From the NCBI GenBank assembly GCA_030043455.1, contig JASHXQ010000082.1, positions 1-9,290 on the forward strand: a DNA stretch of 9,290 bases. Direction: 5' to 3'. Below, one piece after another: positions 1 through 5,142 of the stretch (its first letter is position 1; each line of letters starts with the position of its first letter). This DNA is from Nitrososphaerales archaeon (GTDB taxonomy: Archaea; Thermoproteota; Nitrososphaeria; Nitrososphaerales; CADDZS01). The notes beneath the pieces are model-generated. The model was not told the DNA's origin. It saw only the letters and a program-made list of their open reading frames with translations, and searched no databases. The translations under genes and the position numbers were made by a program.

Positions 1-315
1 GATCTTGCCCTCCTGTCGGAGATCGTGGATCGCGTCTACGTTTTGTACGCCGGAAAACTGGCCGAGATGGGTACTTCAGAAGCGCTGTTCAAAAACCCCA
101 AACATCCGTACACCAAAGGCTTGATTTCATCTGTGCCTACAATCACGAGCAAATCCATTTCTGGAATATCCGGCTTTATGCCTGACTTGGCGAACCTTCC
201 GCCAGGGTGCAAGTTCGCTCCCAGGTGCCCCTATGTTATGACCGTATGCAAGAACGAAGAACCCAGACTCCACAGAGTGGGGGAGGCTCAGGAAGCTGCC
301 TGCTGGCTATACTGA
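1..315 (+). CDS. Oligopeptide/dipeptide ABC transporter ATP-binding protein, C-terminal fragment (OppD/DppD type)
   Basis: This is the 3' end of a gene whose start lies before the window; the frame is open from base 1. About 104 residues are visible. They begin just after the expected H-loop histidine with DLALLSEIVDRVYVLYAGKL, the stretch that follows the switch histidine in ABC ATPases. Next come HPYTKGL and a Cys tail (Cx5C, Cx6C, Cx17C) typical of the oligo_HPY extension of peptide-importer ATPases. One member of that family (DppD) is known to carry an Fe-S cluster there. By family the protein would sit on the cytoplasmic face and, with a second ATPase, power import of peptides or related solutes through two permeases, which are not in this window. 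The next gene encodes a matching ATPase, so the order fits an opp/dpp operon. Substrate cannot be told from sequence. Confidence 0.9.
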   Translation, partial: DLALLSEIVDRVYVLYAGKLAEMGTSEALFKNPKHPYTKGLISSVPTITSKSISGISGFMPDLANLPPGCKFAPRCPYVMTVCKNEEPRLHRVGEAQEAACWLY

Positions 316-346
316 TCGAACCCTGCTGTCTCTGGACGATGTCCGG

Positions 347-1291
347 GTGATCTTTAGCAAAAAGTCCTTTTTGCAGCCGGAGATCCAGATTAAGGCGGTC
401 GATGGAGTTTCCTTGGAAATAGCGAGGGGCGAGATCGTGGGTCTGGTGGGCGAATCTGGCTCGGGGAAGACTACCCTCGGCTTGGCGGTAATTGGTCTGG
501 TCAAAACCGACTCTGGCAAAATTTTGCTACACAAGACACCCGAAGAGCAGATCGAAGTCTCTTCAGCGAGGGGATCAACCTGGAAAAAGCTCCGGAACGA
601 TCTGCAGATTATCTTTCAGGATCCGTTTTCTTCAATTGATCCGAACATGAAAGTTTTCGACGCTCTGCGCATTCCCCTCCAGGCGCACGGCACAAGAAAT
701 CGGGCGCAGGTAGAAGCTCGCATTGTTAACGTCTTTGATCAGGTGGGCCTTCCCAGGGATATTTTGGACAGCTACGTTTTCCAGCTATCCGGGGGGCAAC
801 GCCAGAGAGTGGGAATCGCCCGGGTGCTCTTGTTCAATCCGTCTTTCGTCGTAGCTGATGAGCCTGTTTCCATGCTTGACGTGTCTCTGAAGGGGGACAT
901 TCTCGACATTATAAAAAAAATCGCTGAAAACTTTCGAGTCGCTTTTCTTTTCATCACTCACGAGATGGCAGTCGCTAAAGTGATCTCCGATCGAATCGCG
1001 GTTATGTATCTGGGACAGATCGTCGAGCTGGGCAGCGCGGATGATGTGATTGGAAATCCGCTGCATCCATACACAAAGGCGCTATTGCAAGCGACTCCCA
1101 ACATCGATCCCTCGAAGAAGGACACACTAATAGAAGTCAACATTCGCGGGGATATTACCTCTGGAGGTTTGGATCCGCAGGGCTGCAAGTTTCACTCGCG
1201 ATGTCCATTTGCGATGGACATTTGTCTTACAAAAGTGCCCGAGCTGAAAGACAAAGATCCCGGACATTCGGTTTCGTGCTGGCTCTATTGA
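347..1291 (+). CDS. oppF: Oligopeptide/dipeptide ABC transporter ATP-binding protein (OppF/DppF type)
   Basis: This is the second ATPase of a peptide-type ABC importer, hydrolysing ATP at the cytoplasmic face. From GTG 347 it has 314 residues: Walker A GESGSGKT (35-42), Q-loop Q91, signature LSGGQ (147-151), Walker B VVADE (168-172, catalytic Glu172) and switch His205. The oligo_HPY tail follows, with HPYTKALL near 240 and cysteines 280, 286, 293 and 311. That Cys spacing is identical to the upstream ATPase fragment. It lies 31 bp after that gene, surely in the same operon. The start is uncertain. The frame upstream of 347 stays open and encodes LLSLDDVRV, which looks like the first beta strand of OppF proteins, yet no ATG, GTG or TTG occurs in that frame back to 242. 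CTG at 323 or 326 would restore the strand. The 3' end overlaps the minus-strand gene by 7 bp. Confidence 0.92.
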   Translation: MIFSKKSFLQPEIQIKAVDGVSLEIARGEIVGLVGESGSGKTTLGLAVIGLVKTDSGKILLHKTPEEQIEVSSARGSTWKKLRNDLQIIFQDPFSSIDPNMKVFDALRIPLQAHGTRNRAQVEARIVNVFDQVGLPRDILDSYVFQLSGGQRQRVGIARVLLFNPSFVVADEPVSMLDVSLKGDILDIIKKIAENFRVAFLFITHEMAVAKVISDRIAVMYLGQIVELGSADDVIGNPLHPYTKALLQATPNIDPSKKDTLIEVNIRGDITSGGLDPQGCKFHSRCPFAMDICLTKVPELKDKDPGHSVSCWLY

Positions 1292-1473
1292 AAGCGATCC
1301 GAAAGAAATTCCAGCAAGCCCCTAATTCCAACGAGAGCACCTCCGATGGCAAGCACAAATGAGACCAGCAGCTGCAGAATCTGTGCAGGCGACTCATAGG
1401 AAGTAAGATCCAGAAGAATGGCCAGACCGATCATGAGAAAGGCGACCAGTAACTTCGTTGCGCCGCTGGCCAT
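1285..1473 (-). CDS. Small two-helix membrane protein, unknown function
   Basis: I do not recognise a family. From ATG at 1473 it has 62 residues; a TTG two codons upstream at 1479 is the alternative. Two hydrophobic segments are visible: roughly 8-23 (LLVAFLMIGLAILLDL) and 33-54 (ILQLLVSFVLAIGGALVG onward), joined by a short polar turn TSYESP. The tail GLLEFLSDRFQ is charged. This looks like a small integral membrane hairpin rather than a chance frame. Support also comes from a TATA-like element on the minus strand at 1501-1510, which places a start site near 1479 and so a very short leader. It is convergent with the ABC ATPase, overlapping its stop by 7 bp, so it is not part of that operon. 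The role cannot be inferred; it could be a subunit of a membrane complex. Confidence 0.6.
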   Translation of the reverse strand: MASGATKLLVAFLMIGLAILLDLTSYESPAQILQLLVSFVLAIGGALVGIRGLLEFLSDRFQ

Positions 1474-1500
1474 TTCCAAGCCGGTGGACTCTTCGCACAG

Positions 1501-1510
1501 CCTTTTTAAT
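1501..1510 (-). promoter_or_regulatory. TATA-like box for the small membrane-protein gene
   Basis: The minus strand reads ATTAAAAAGG here, centred about 26 nt upstream of 1479. An archaeal TATA box at this distance would start transcription at or just before the TTG/ATG candidates at 1479 and 1473, giving a leaderless or nearly leaderless mRNA. This is inferred from spacing and composition only. Confidence 0.4.
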
Positions 1511-1625
1511 GGAGACTCAAAAGTTTACGCCGTTCAAGCTCTGGGCCAACTATTGCTACTACCAGCGGTGGTAAATCCGGCTAACGAAAAATCGTGGCCT
1601 GCGCCTAATATTTGCAAAATTTTTT

Positions 1626-1675
1626 GGTGTTCGTCTAAGAAGAACACTGAATTCTTACAGAGGATTCTTCGGAAT
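1626..1675. repeat. Dyad plus UUCG hairpin upstream of the winged-helix gene
   Basis: Two inverted repeats lie in the intergenic stretch between the divergent small membrane-protein gene and the winged-helix gene. The first is GTGTTC (1627-1632) and GAACAC (1642-1647) separated by 9 nt, extendable by a G-T pair at 1626/1648. The second is ATTC-TTCG-GAAT (1664-1675), a 4-bp stem around a UUCG tetraloop sequence. The first has the symmetry of an operator for a dimeric regulator and could be a site for autoregulation. It could also be an RNA hairpin. The rest of the roughly 240-bp gap shows no convincing gene. Confidence 0.35.
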
Positions 1676-1684
1676 AATGAGAAG

Positions 1685-1695
1685 CTTAAAATTAA
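1685..1695 (+). promoter_or_regulatory. TATA-like box for the winged-helix regulator gene
   Basis: CTTAAAATTAA is centred near 1690. With archaeal spacing of about 26 nt, transcription would begin near 1716, only a few bases before ATG 1721. This supports ATG 1721 over TTG 1712 and suggests a nearly leaderless transcript. Confidence 0.45.
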
Positions 1696-1720
1696 TGGTT
1701 TCAGCTAATCGTTGGGCAAC

Positions 1721-1999
1721 ATGGCGCTAGAAAGTCTTGATTTCGTTCTCTCGAGTGAGACAAGACTGAAGGTACTATCGTTTCTTTCTGTAAATTCCGG
1801 AACTCCGACCCAGCTAGCAAAGCAGATCGAAAAACATCTATCTCATATCAGCCGGGCTTTGAAGGAGCTGGAAAGCAAGGATCTGGTATCATGCTCCACT
1901 CCCGAAAGCTCGAAACCCAGAGTGTACTGTCTTACCACCGAGGGGGACAGGTTGATCAAAGAGATCTACCGATATAGAGTCAGCATCAGCATGGTCTGA
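1721..1999 (+). CDS. Winged helix-turn-helix transcriptional regulator (MarR/ArsR-like)
   Basis: This is a small DNA-binding protein of 92 residues. A helical N-terminus (SSETRLKVLSFLS, 11-23) resembles the first helix of ArsR/MarR-type winged helices. Then comes the helix-turn-helix TPTQLAKQIEKHLSHISRALKELESKDLV (about 28-56), and a beta-wing with SSKPRVYCLTTEG (63-75), ending in a C-terminal helix GDRLIKEIYRY. The phrase 'xxLAxxxxxxxxxISRxLxxLExxxLV' is the recognisable core. There is no separate ligand domain and no obvious metal site, so its signal is unknown. ATG 1721 was chosen because the TATA-like box at 1685-1695 sits about 31 bp upstream; TTG 1712 would add three residues. An inverted repeat about 75-95 bp upstream may be its operator. 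A nuclease gene follows 58 bp downstream, separated by a T-run. Confidence 0.85.
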   Translation: MALESLDFVLSSETRLKVLSFLSVNSGTPTQLAKQIEKHLSHISRALKELESKDLVSCSTPESSKPRVYCLTTEGDRLIKEIYRYRVSISMV

Positions 2000-2023
2000 G
2001 TGATTTCCAGTTTCATAGCTAAC

Positions 2024-2030
2024 TTTTTTT
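2024..2030 (+). terminator. Oligo-T terminator after the winged-helix gene
   Basis: Seven consecutive T residues lie 25 nt after the TGA of the winged-helix gene. Archaeal RNA polymerase terminates at such U-runs without needing a stable hairpin. If used, it would separate or attenuate the downstream nuclease gene, whose reading frame begins at 2058. Confidence 0.45.
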
Positions 2031-2057
2031 CGTGCAACAATCCACCAAAGGCGTGTA

Positions 2058-2519
2058 GTGCTTTTTCCTGATCCGGAAAAAATCGCTTCCCTGCAATCCT
2101 GGGAAGAATTCGAAAACTTCACAGATCAGGCTTTTCGATCCTTAGGCTTTCAGACGACTAGAAACTTTCGACTTAAAAAACCGCGAATGCAGATAGATCT
2201 GCTTGCCTCGAAAAATGGTACGACCTTCCTTGTGGATTGCAAGCACTGGAAGCGGACGGTGGGAAGAGGGTCCATGATGCGCGTAGCAGAAAGTCAAGTG
2301 CGCCGAGCGGATCGAGTAGCTGCTGATGGAGTCTTTCGGAGACTGGTGCCGATAATCCTGACTTGGAGAGACGAGTCTTTGTTTATTTTGGAGAATGGAG
2401 TGCCAGTAGTACCCATCCATCGACTCGCAGATTTCATTCTCAACTGGGACATGGCGAATGCGCGAATTCTGATTGTGCATTCGGAGGAACGCCAAAAAGT
2501 GCTGCCCAGCTCTGGTTAG
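2058..2519 (+). CDS. PD-(D/E)XK nuclease-fold protein (Mrr/resolvase-like restriction endonuclease domain)
   Basis: This 153-residue protein has the core of the Mrr-cat/archaeal resolvase-like PD-(D/E)XK fold. It shows helix SWEEFENFTDQAFRSLGF (14-31, with acidic E16, E17 and E19), then a strand with Asp47 in MQIDLLA, a turn (SKNG), then LVDCKHW with Asp60-x-Lys62, the D-x-K catalytic half-motif. A following helix carries Gln80 in AESQVRRA. The C-terminal part RLVPIILTWR...GVPVVPIHRLADFIL completes an alpha/beta core. The catalytic set appears intact, so a metal-dependent DNA (or RNA) cutting activity is likely, but no separate specificity domain or methylase is present. GTG 2058 is the first start codon in the frame after a stop at 2016, with a weak AAAGG 6 nt upstream. 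It could serve in repair, in modified-DNA cleavage, or together with the preceding regulator. Confidence 0.82.
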   Translation: MLFPDPEKIASLQSWEEFENFTDQAFRSLGFQTTRNFRLKKPRMQIDLLASKNGTTFLVDCKHWKRTVGRGSMMRVAESQVRRADRVAADGVFRRLVPIILTWRDESLFILENGVPVVPIHRLADFILNWDMANARILIVHSEERQKVLPSSG

Positions 2520-2533
2520 CTTTTTAGTTAATT
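2520..2533 (+). promoter_or_regulatory. TATA-like element upstream of a candidate small RNA
   Basis: CTTTTTAGTTAATT begins directly after the nuclease stop codon. Its centre is about 26 nt upstream of 2551, where a stem-bounded candidate RNA begins. The spacing suits an archaeal promoter for that RNA. It is only a composition and spacing argument. Confidence 0.35.
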
Positions 2534-2550
2534 CCCGGATTTTCATCCCC

Positions 2551-2629
2551 GACGACAATGAGGATTCAGAGTTACACTGAATGACCTAAGAAATGTGGAA
2601 AAGGCATTTGACCGAGTCGTCATTTTTTT
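2551..2629 (+). ncRNA. Candidate box C/D-like small RNA with T-run terminator
   Basis: GACGAC (2551-2556) pairs perfectly with GTCGTC (2616-2621), closing a 71-nt element that is followed at once by seven Ts (2623-2629). Inside, ATGAGGA (2558-2564, one mismatch to box C RTGATGA) is followed by exactly 12 nt and then a perfect D' box CTGA (2577-2580). In the second half, ATGTGGA (2593-2599, a degenerate C') is followed by exactly 12 nt and CCGA (2612-2615, one mismatch to box D), abutting the closing stem. Size and 12-nt guide lengths match archaeal C/D sRNAs, which guide 2'-O-methylation with L7Ae, Nop5 and fibrillarin. The C' and D boxes are imperfect and I could not match the guides to rRNA. 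It may instead be another structured RNA or just a terminator for the nuclease gene. Confidence 0.33.
2623..2629 (+). terminator. Oligo-T terminator after the candidate RNA / nuclease gene
   Basis: Seven Ts immediately follow the GTCGTC arm of an inverted repeat (2551-2556/2616-2621). This is a plausible archaeal transcription stop for either the candidate small RNA or the nuclease gene that ends at 2519. Confidence 0.5.
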
Positions 2630-2630
2630 C

Positions 2631-2672
2631 TTCAATTGAAAAAATCCCAAATCTCCTCTCACAAGATTCGGG
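2631..2672. repeat. Palindrome and hairpin upstream of the TBP promoter
   Basis: TTCAATTGAA (2631-2640) is a perfect 10-bp palindrome. It is followed by an inverted repeat CCCAAATCT (2646-2654) and AGATTCGGG (2664-2672) with a 9-nt loop and one mismatch. Both lie 67-110 bp upstream of the TBP start and just after a T-run. They could be regulator binding sites or chance symmetry. Confidence 0.25.
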
Positions 2673-2710
2673 TTGGAAGAAATTCCCGGAGGGGTGCAGA
2701 AGCGTCTTTA

Positions 2711-2718
2711 TTTAATAA
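2711..2718 (+). promoter_or_regulatory. TATA-like box for the TBP gene
   Basis: TTTAATAA lies 21-28 bp upstream of GTG 2739, the position expected for a TATA box driving a leaderless transcript that begins at the start codon. There is no Shine-Dalgarno sequence before GTG 2739, which agrees with leaderless translation. A second AT-rich block, CTTTAAAAG at 2722-2730, is too close unless transcription starts inside the gene. Confidence 0.5.
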
Positions 2719-2738
2719 GAGCTTTAAAAGCATGATAA

Positions 2739-3305
2739 GTGCCTTTGCCCCAAACCAAAGCGCTGATCAGCATTGAGAACGTAGTCGCATCAGCGAGCAT
2801 CAACCAGACTGTGGATCTCAATCAGATTACGCGGTCTTTTTCCGATGTGGAATATCATCCTGATCAATTTCCCGGGCTGGTGTTCCGGCTGAAAGTTCCC
2901 AAGACGGCGACCCTGATTTTCAGTTCAGGGAAGATGGTTTGTACGGGGGCTAAATCCGAAGAGCAGGCGATGAAAGCAGTCAGAACAGTGGTTCAGAAAC
3001 TGCGGAAGGGAAGTATTGACGTAAGGAACGATCCGATCATCGAGATTCAGAATATAGTAGCTTCCGCTTCGTTGGGAGGCAAAGTTCACTTGGAGGAGGC
3101 TGCCCGACAACTCCCCAAATCCATGTACGAACCCGAGCAATTTCCGGGGTTGATTCACCGGATGGCAGACCCGAAAACGGTCATCCTTCTCTTTGCGTCC
3201 GGCAAGCTTGTGTGTACGGGCGCGAAGAAGGAGACCGAAGTTTATAGAGCTGTGAATAATCTGCACGTGACGCTGGAGCAGAAAGGACTAATGATCTACG
3301 CCTGA
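2739..3305 (+). CDS. tbp: TATA-binding protein (TBP), general transcription initiation factor
   Basis: TBP binds and bends the promoter TATA box and with TFB recruits RNA polymerase. The 188 residues form the two direct repeats of the saddle fold: repeat 1 about 8-90 (IENVVASAS, QFPGLVFRL, LIFSSGKMVCTGAK) and repeat 2 about 99-181 (IQNIVASAS, QFPGLIHRM, LLFASGKLVCTGAK). The four intercalating phenylalanines known from TBP structures are present by alignment: Phe44, Phe61, Phe135 and Phe152. Length is normal for archaeal TBP and there is no long acidic tail. The Cys in VCTGAK, where most TBPs have Val, occurs in both repeats. The start is GTG 2739, supported by the TATA-like box 21-28 bp upstream; TTG 2745 would remove only two residues. 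It is convergent with the phosphoribosyltransferase gene, 4 bp away. Identification is very secure. Confidence 0.98.
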   Translation: MPLPQTKALISIENVVASASINQTVDLNQITRSFSDVEYHPDQFPGLVFRLKVPKTATLIFSSGKMVCTGAKSEEQAMKAVRTVVQKLRKGSIDVRNDPIIEIQNIVASASLGGKVHLEEAARQLPKSMYEPEQFPGLIHRMADPKTVILLFASGKLVCTGAKKETEVYRAVNNLHVTLEQKGLMIYA

Positions 3306-3309
3306 GACC

Positions 3310-3912
3310 CTACGTCTGCAGCAGAGCTTCTTCTTCCTCAGATAGCGCCATGTTGTCTTTCAGTTTTTTCGCCAACTCTTGGACAGACGTGAAGCTGTGA
3401 AGCTGGATGTCCATTTTTCCCAGATCTTCCTTGGCATCTTCCGATCGATCCACCAGTGTTAGAGCGTCCGAAACGATTCCGCCGTTCGCCCGAATTGCCG
3501 AGGCAGCTGTCACGAGTGTTCGTCCGGTTTCAGAAACATCGTCCAGAAGGAGCACATTCGCTCCCGGCGAGATTATCCCTACGATTTTGTGTTCTTGATC
3601 CAAGGGGGAGTGTACGAGCGGGATGGCAAGTTTTGTAGCGATTACCGCACCGAACACCAATCCCGTGATTGGAATCCCACAAAGAGCATCGATCCTTCTA
3701 TTCCTAGACATCTCTGAAAGTTTCTCTTCGAAGCATTCAATCGCAAGGGAGAAGATTTGTGGAAAACTGCTGACTCGGCTCAGATCGACATAGTAAGGTG
3801 TCTTGGTTCCTTTGGCAGTCTTGAAGTCTCCAATCCGAAGAGCGGAAGTTTTCAGAAAGGCCTTGCCCAACTCCGCCAGAAGATACTCTCTGTCTTTCTT
3901 GGGAACTGCCAT
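3310..3912 (-). CDS. pyrE: Orotate phosphoribosyltransferase-like protein (type I PRTase)
   Basis: This is a 200-residue type I phosphoribosyltransferase. The PRPP-binding loop LLLDDVSETGRTL (121-133, acidic pair Asp124/Asp125) is clear. The N-terminal FKTAKGTKTPYYVDLS (30-45) corresponds to the SGxxSPYY region of OPRTs, and GIPITGLVFGAVIATKLAIPLV (79-100) to the core alpha/beta unit. A true OPRT would transfer ribose-5-phosphate from PRPP to orotate, making OMP in UMP synthesis. However, the flexible loop usually reading RKxxKxHG is replaced by HSPLDQEHKIVG (101-112) without the normal basic residues, so activity or substrate may differ. The tail SEEEEALL is acidic. ATG 3912 was chosen because CTAAAATG on the minus strand (3938-3945) is centred 29-30 bp upstream, as expected for a near-leaderless mRNA. 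It is divergent from the LarA-like gene and convergent with tbp. The family is sure; the exact reaction is not. Confidence 0.83.
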   Translation of the reverse strand: MAVPKKDREYLLAELGKAFLKTSALRIGDFKTAKGTKTPYYVDLSRVSSFPQIFSLAIECFEEKLSEMSRNRRIDALCGIPITGLVFGAVIATKLAIPLVHSPLDQEHKIVGIISPGANVLLLDDVSETGRTLVTAASAIRANGGIVSDALTLVDRSEDAKEDLGKMDIQLHSFTSVQELAKKLKDNMALSEEEEALLQT

Positions 3913-3937
3913 CGACGAATTCTATAGCTTCGACTAC

Positions 3938-3945
3938 CATTTTAG
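3938..3945 (-). promoter_or_regulatory. TATA-like box for the phosphoribosyltransferase gene
   Basis: The minus strand reads CTAAAATG here, centred about 29-30 nt upstream of ATG 3912, giving a start site about 3-4 nt before the ATG. The same block read on the plus strand (CATTTTAG) lies about 70 bp before the divergent LarA-like start, so the 100-bp gap must hold both promoters. Confidence 0.35.
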
Positions 3946-4011
3946 CATTGGTATCTTTCATGGATTTTGGCTGCCGCCGATATTGGCCCACTACGAAGTG
4001 GAGTTTCTAAT

Positions 4012-5142
4012 TTGACAGAGATCTGGGTACCCTACGGCCCCGTGGAAGTTTCCTTCGAAATCAAACAAGAGAACCTCACCCAAATCCTAGAACCCACACC
4101 TCAGAAGATTTCAGCGGAAGAGCTTGAGATCACCGCGGACAAAGTATCCGCGGTGAATCTGCTTATTCTTTCAGGAACTCCCGGGGTTCAAAAATTCTTG
4201 GATGTTTTGCTGGCTCGCAACAAGAACGTGAAGAAACTCTTCTACCCGAAACCTCTGGGAGCTCTCTGCCGAAGAAAAGCGCAAGAGTTCGCGATCCAAG
4301 CTGAACCACTAGAGATCTTGGAGGGCGGCTCGGAAAGTGTTTCCCCTGAAACGCTGGCCAAAAAGGTTCCGGCACTTGGAACCAAGATCCTTCTTGTCTC
4401 GTCTGTTCACTACGATCCGCTCTTCGGTCTTTCCAGTGCTGCGTCCGAGACCACGAGACTCGTCCCAGAGCTGAAGGCCTATCTCTTCTCTGAATTTAGG
4501 GATACTCTTCCCTGCTCCACGGAAGACGCTGAAGCCACGGGATTCGCCCTAAATCAATTCCAGTCCTTGCCGGATGTAAGCTCTCTGGAAGTAACAGAGA
4601 AAGCTGGGTCGGGAACGATCGGCCTCTCACTCGGTGAGGTAACTGAAGCTCACACAAGGACTCTGGAAATCTGGAAGGCGACTCTTTCAGTTCCAGCTCA
4701 GAAGGCAGAGAGAGTGATTTTCGGTTGTGGAGGCGGTGAGAACGACAAGAATCTCACAGAGGCTTTCTCACGGGCGCTTTTTCCGATTTTGCAGAATGTT
4801 GCCCTAAACGACACAAGCTCCAAAATCTGCATGCTGGCGGAATGTGGTAGCGGCCTGGGATCAGAAGCCTTTTTGCGATTTGTTACAGGAAGACTTGAAC
4901 CTAGATCAAAGATCGGCGCTCTGGAATACGTAGAAGGTCTCGAAGTACTCGTCGCATTTCAAAAGTTGCAGACAGATTTCGAGCTGAAGATCCTGACTAC
5001 CCTTCCCAATTTCTACGCAGCGAAGTTCGATTTGAAAACGATCGGTGGCGCAAGAGAAGCTCCGGGTTCCCTCCTGCAATTAGGCTCGCGAGCGAAAATC
5101 TCAGTGTTCCCGGACGCCTCAAGCGTCTCGTTTAGAGCTTGA
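4012..5142 (+). CDS. Divergent LarA-family (lactate racemase-like, DUF2088) protein
   Basis: From TTG 4012 it has 376 residues. The N-terminal EIWVPYGPVEVSFEIKQENL (3-22) matches the opening strand pair of LarA proteins, which are nickel-pincer-nucleotide racemases and epimerases of 2-hydroxy acids. The C-terminal half carries the second LarA signature: VIFGCGGGENDKNLTEAF (235-252) and MLAECGSGLGSEAF (274-287), as in the LarA pattern GxxxDxNLxxA and AECxxGLGSxxF. The central part lacks the usual LarA N-domain catalytic motifs (DDxTRP, GxHR and the GFSGG-K region). Hence it may not be a racemase; a hydrolase, a binding protein or a new activity is possible. No larB, larC or larE cofactor genes are in the window. 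TTG 4012 was chosen because GGAG (4000-4003) lies 8 nt upstream and the family begins about here; TTG 3967 would add 15 residues. Convergent overlap of 11 bp with the protease gene. Confidence 0.72.
   Translation: MTEIWVPYGPVEVSFEIKQENLTQILEPTPQKISAEELEITADKVSAVNLLILSGTPGVQKFLDVLLARNKNVKKLFYPKPLGALCRRKAQEFAIQAEPLEILEGGSESVSPETLAKKVPALGTKILLVSSVHYDPLFGLSSAASETTRLVPELKAYLFSEFRDTLPCSTEDAEATGFALNQFQSLPDVSSLEVTEKAGSGTIGLSLGEVTEAHTRTLEIWKATLSVPAQKAERVIFGCGGGENDKNLTEAFSRALFPILQNVALNDTSSKICMLAECGSGLGSEAFLRFVTGRLEPRSKIGALEYVEGLEVLVAFQKLQTDFELKILTTLPNFYAAKFDLKTIGGAREAPGSLLQLGSRAKISVFPDASSVSFRA

Noticed and set aside
625..640. Match of TTTTCTTCAATTGA in the OppF-type gene to the block at 2626-2639 upstream of TBP
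   Set aside because: One copy is in coding sequence with an ordinary protein reading; a single 14-base coincidence in AT-rich sequence is weak evidence for a shared site.
1554..1580. Possible tRNA-like or hairpin segment around TACCA-GCGG-TGGTA
   Set aside because: There is only a 5-bp stem; no T-loop consensus, anticodon arm or acceptor pairing could be found.
1418..1708. Plus-strand 96-codon open frame between the ABC gene and the winged-helix gene
   Set aside because: It overlaps the more convincing minus-strand membrane-protein frame, has no recognisable motif, and its second half covers the TATA-like box and dyad of the regulator gene.
2142..2558. Minus-strand 138-codon open frame
   Set aside because: It lies antisense over the nuclease gene, whose PD-(D/E)XK motifs are intact; the protein is low in recognisable structure.
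3737..3991. Minus-strand 84-codon frame overlapping the phosphoribosyltransferase start
   Set aside because: It is a shifted frame of the real gene; it lacks motifs, and the true frame contains the clear TPYY and PRPP elements.
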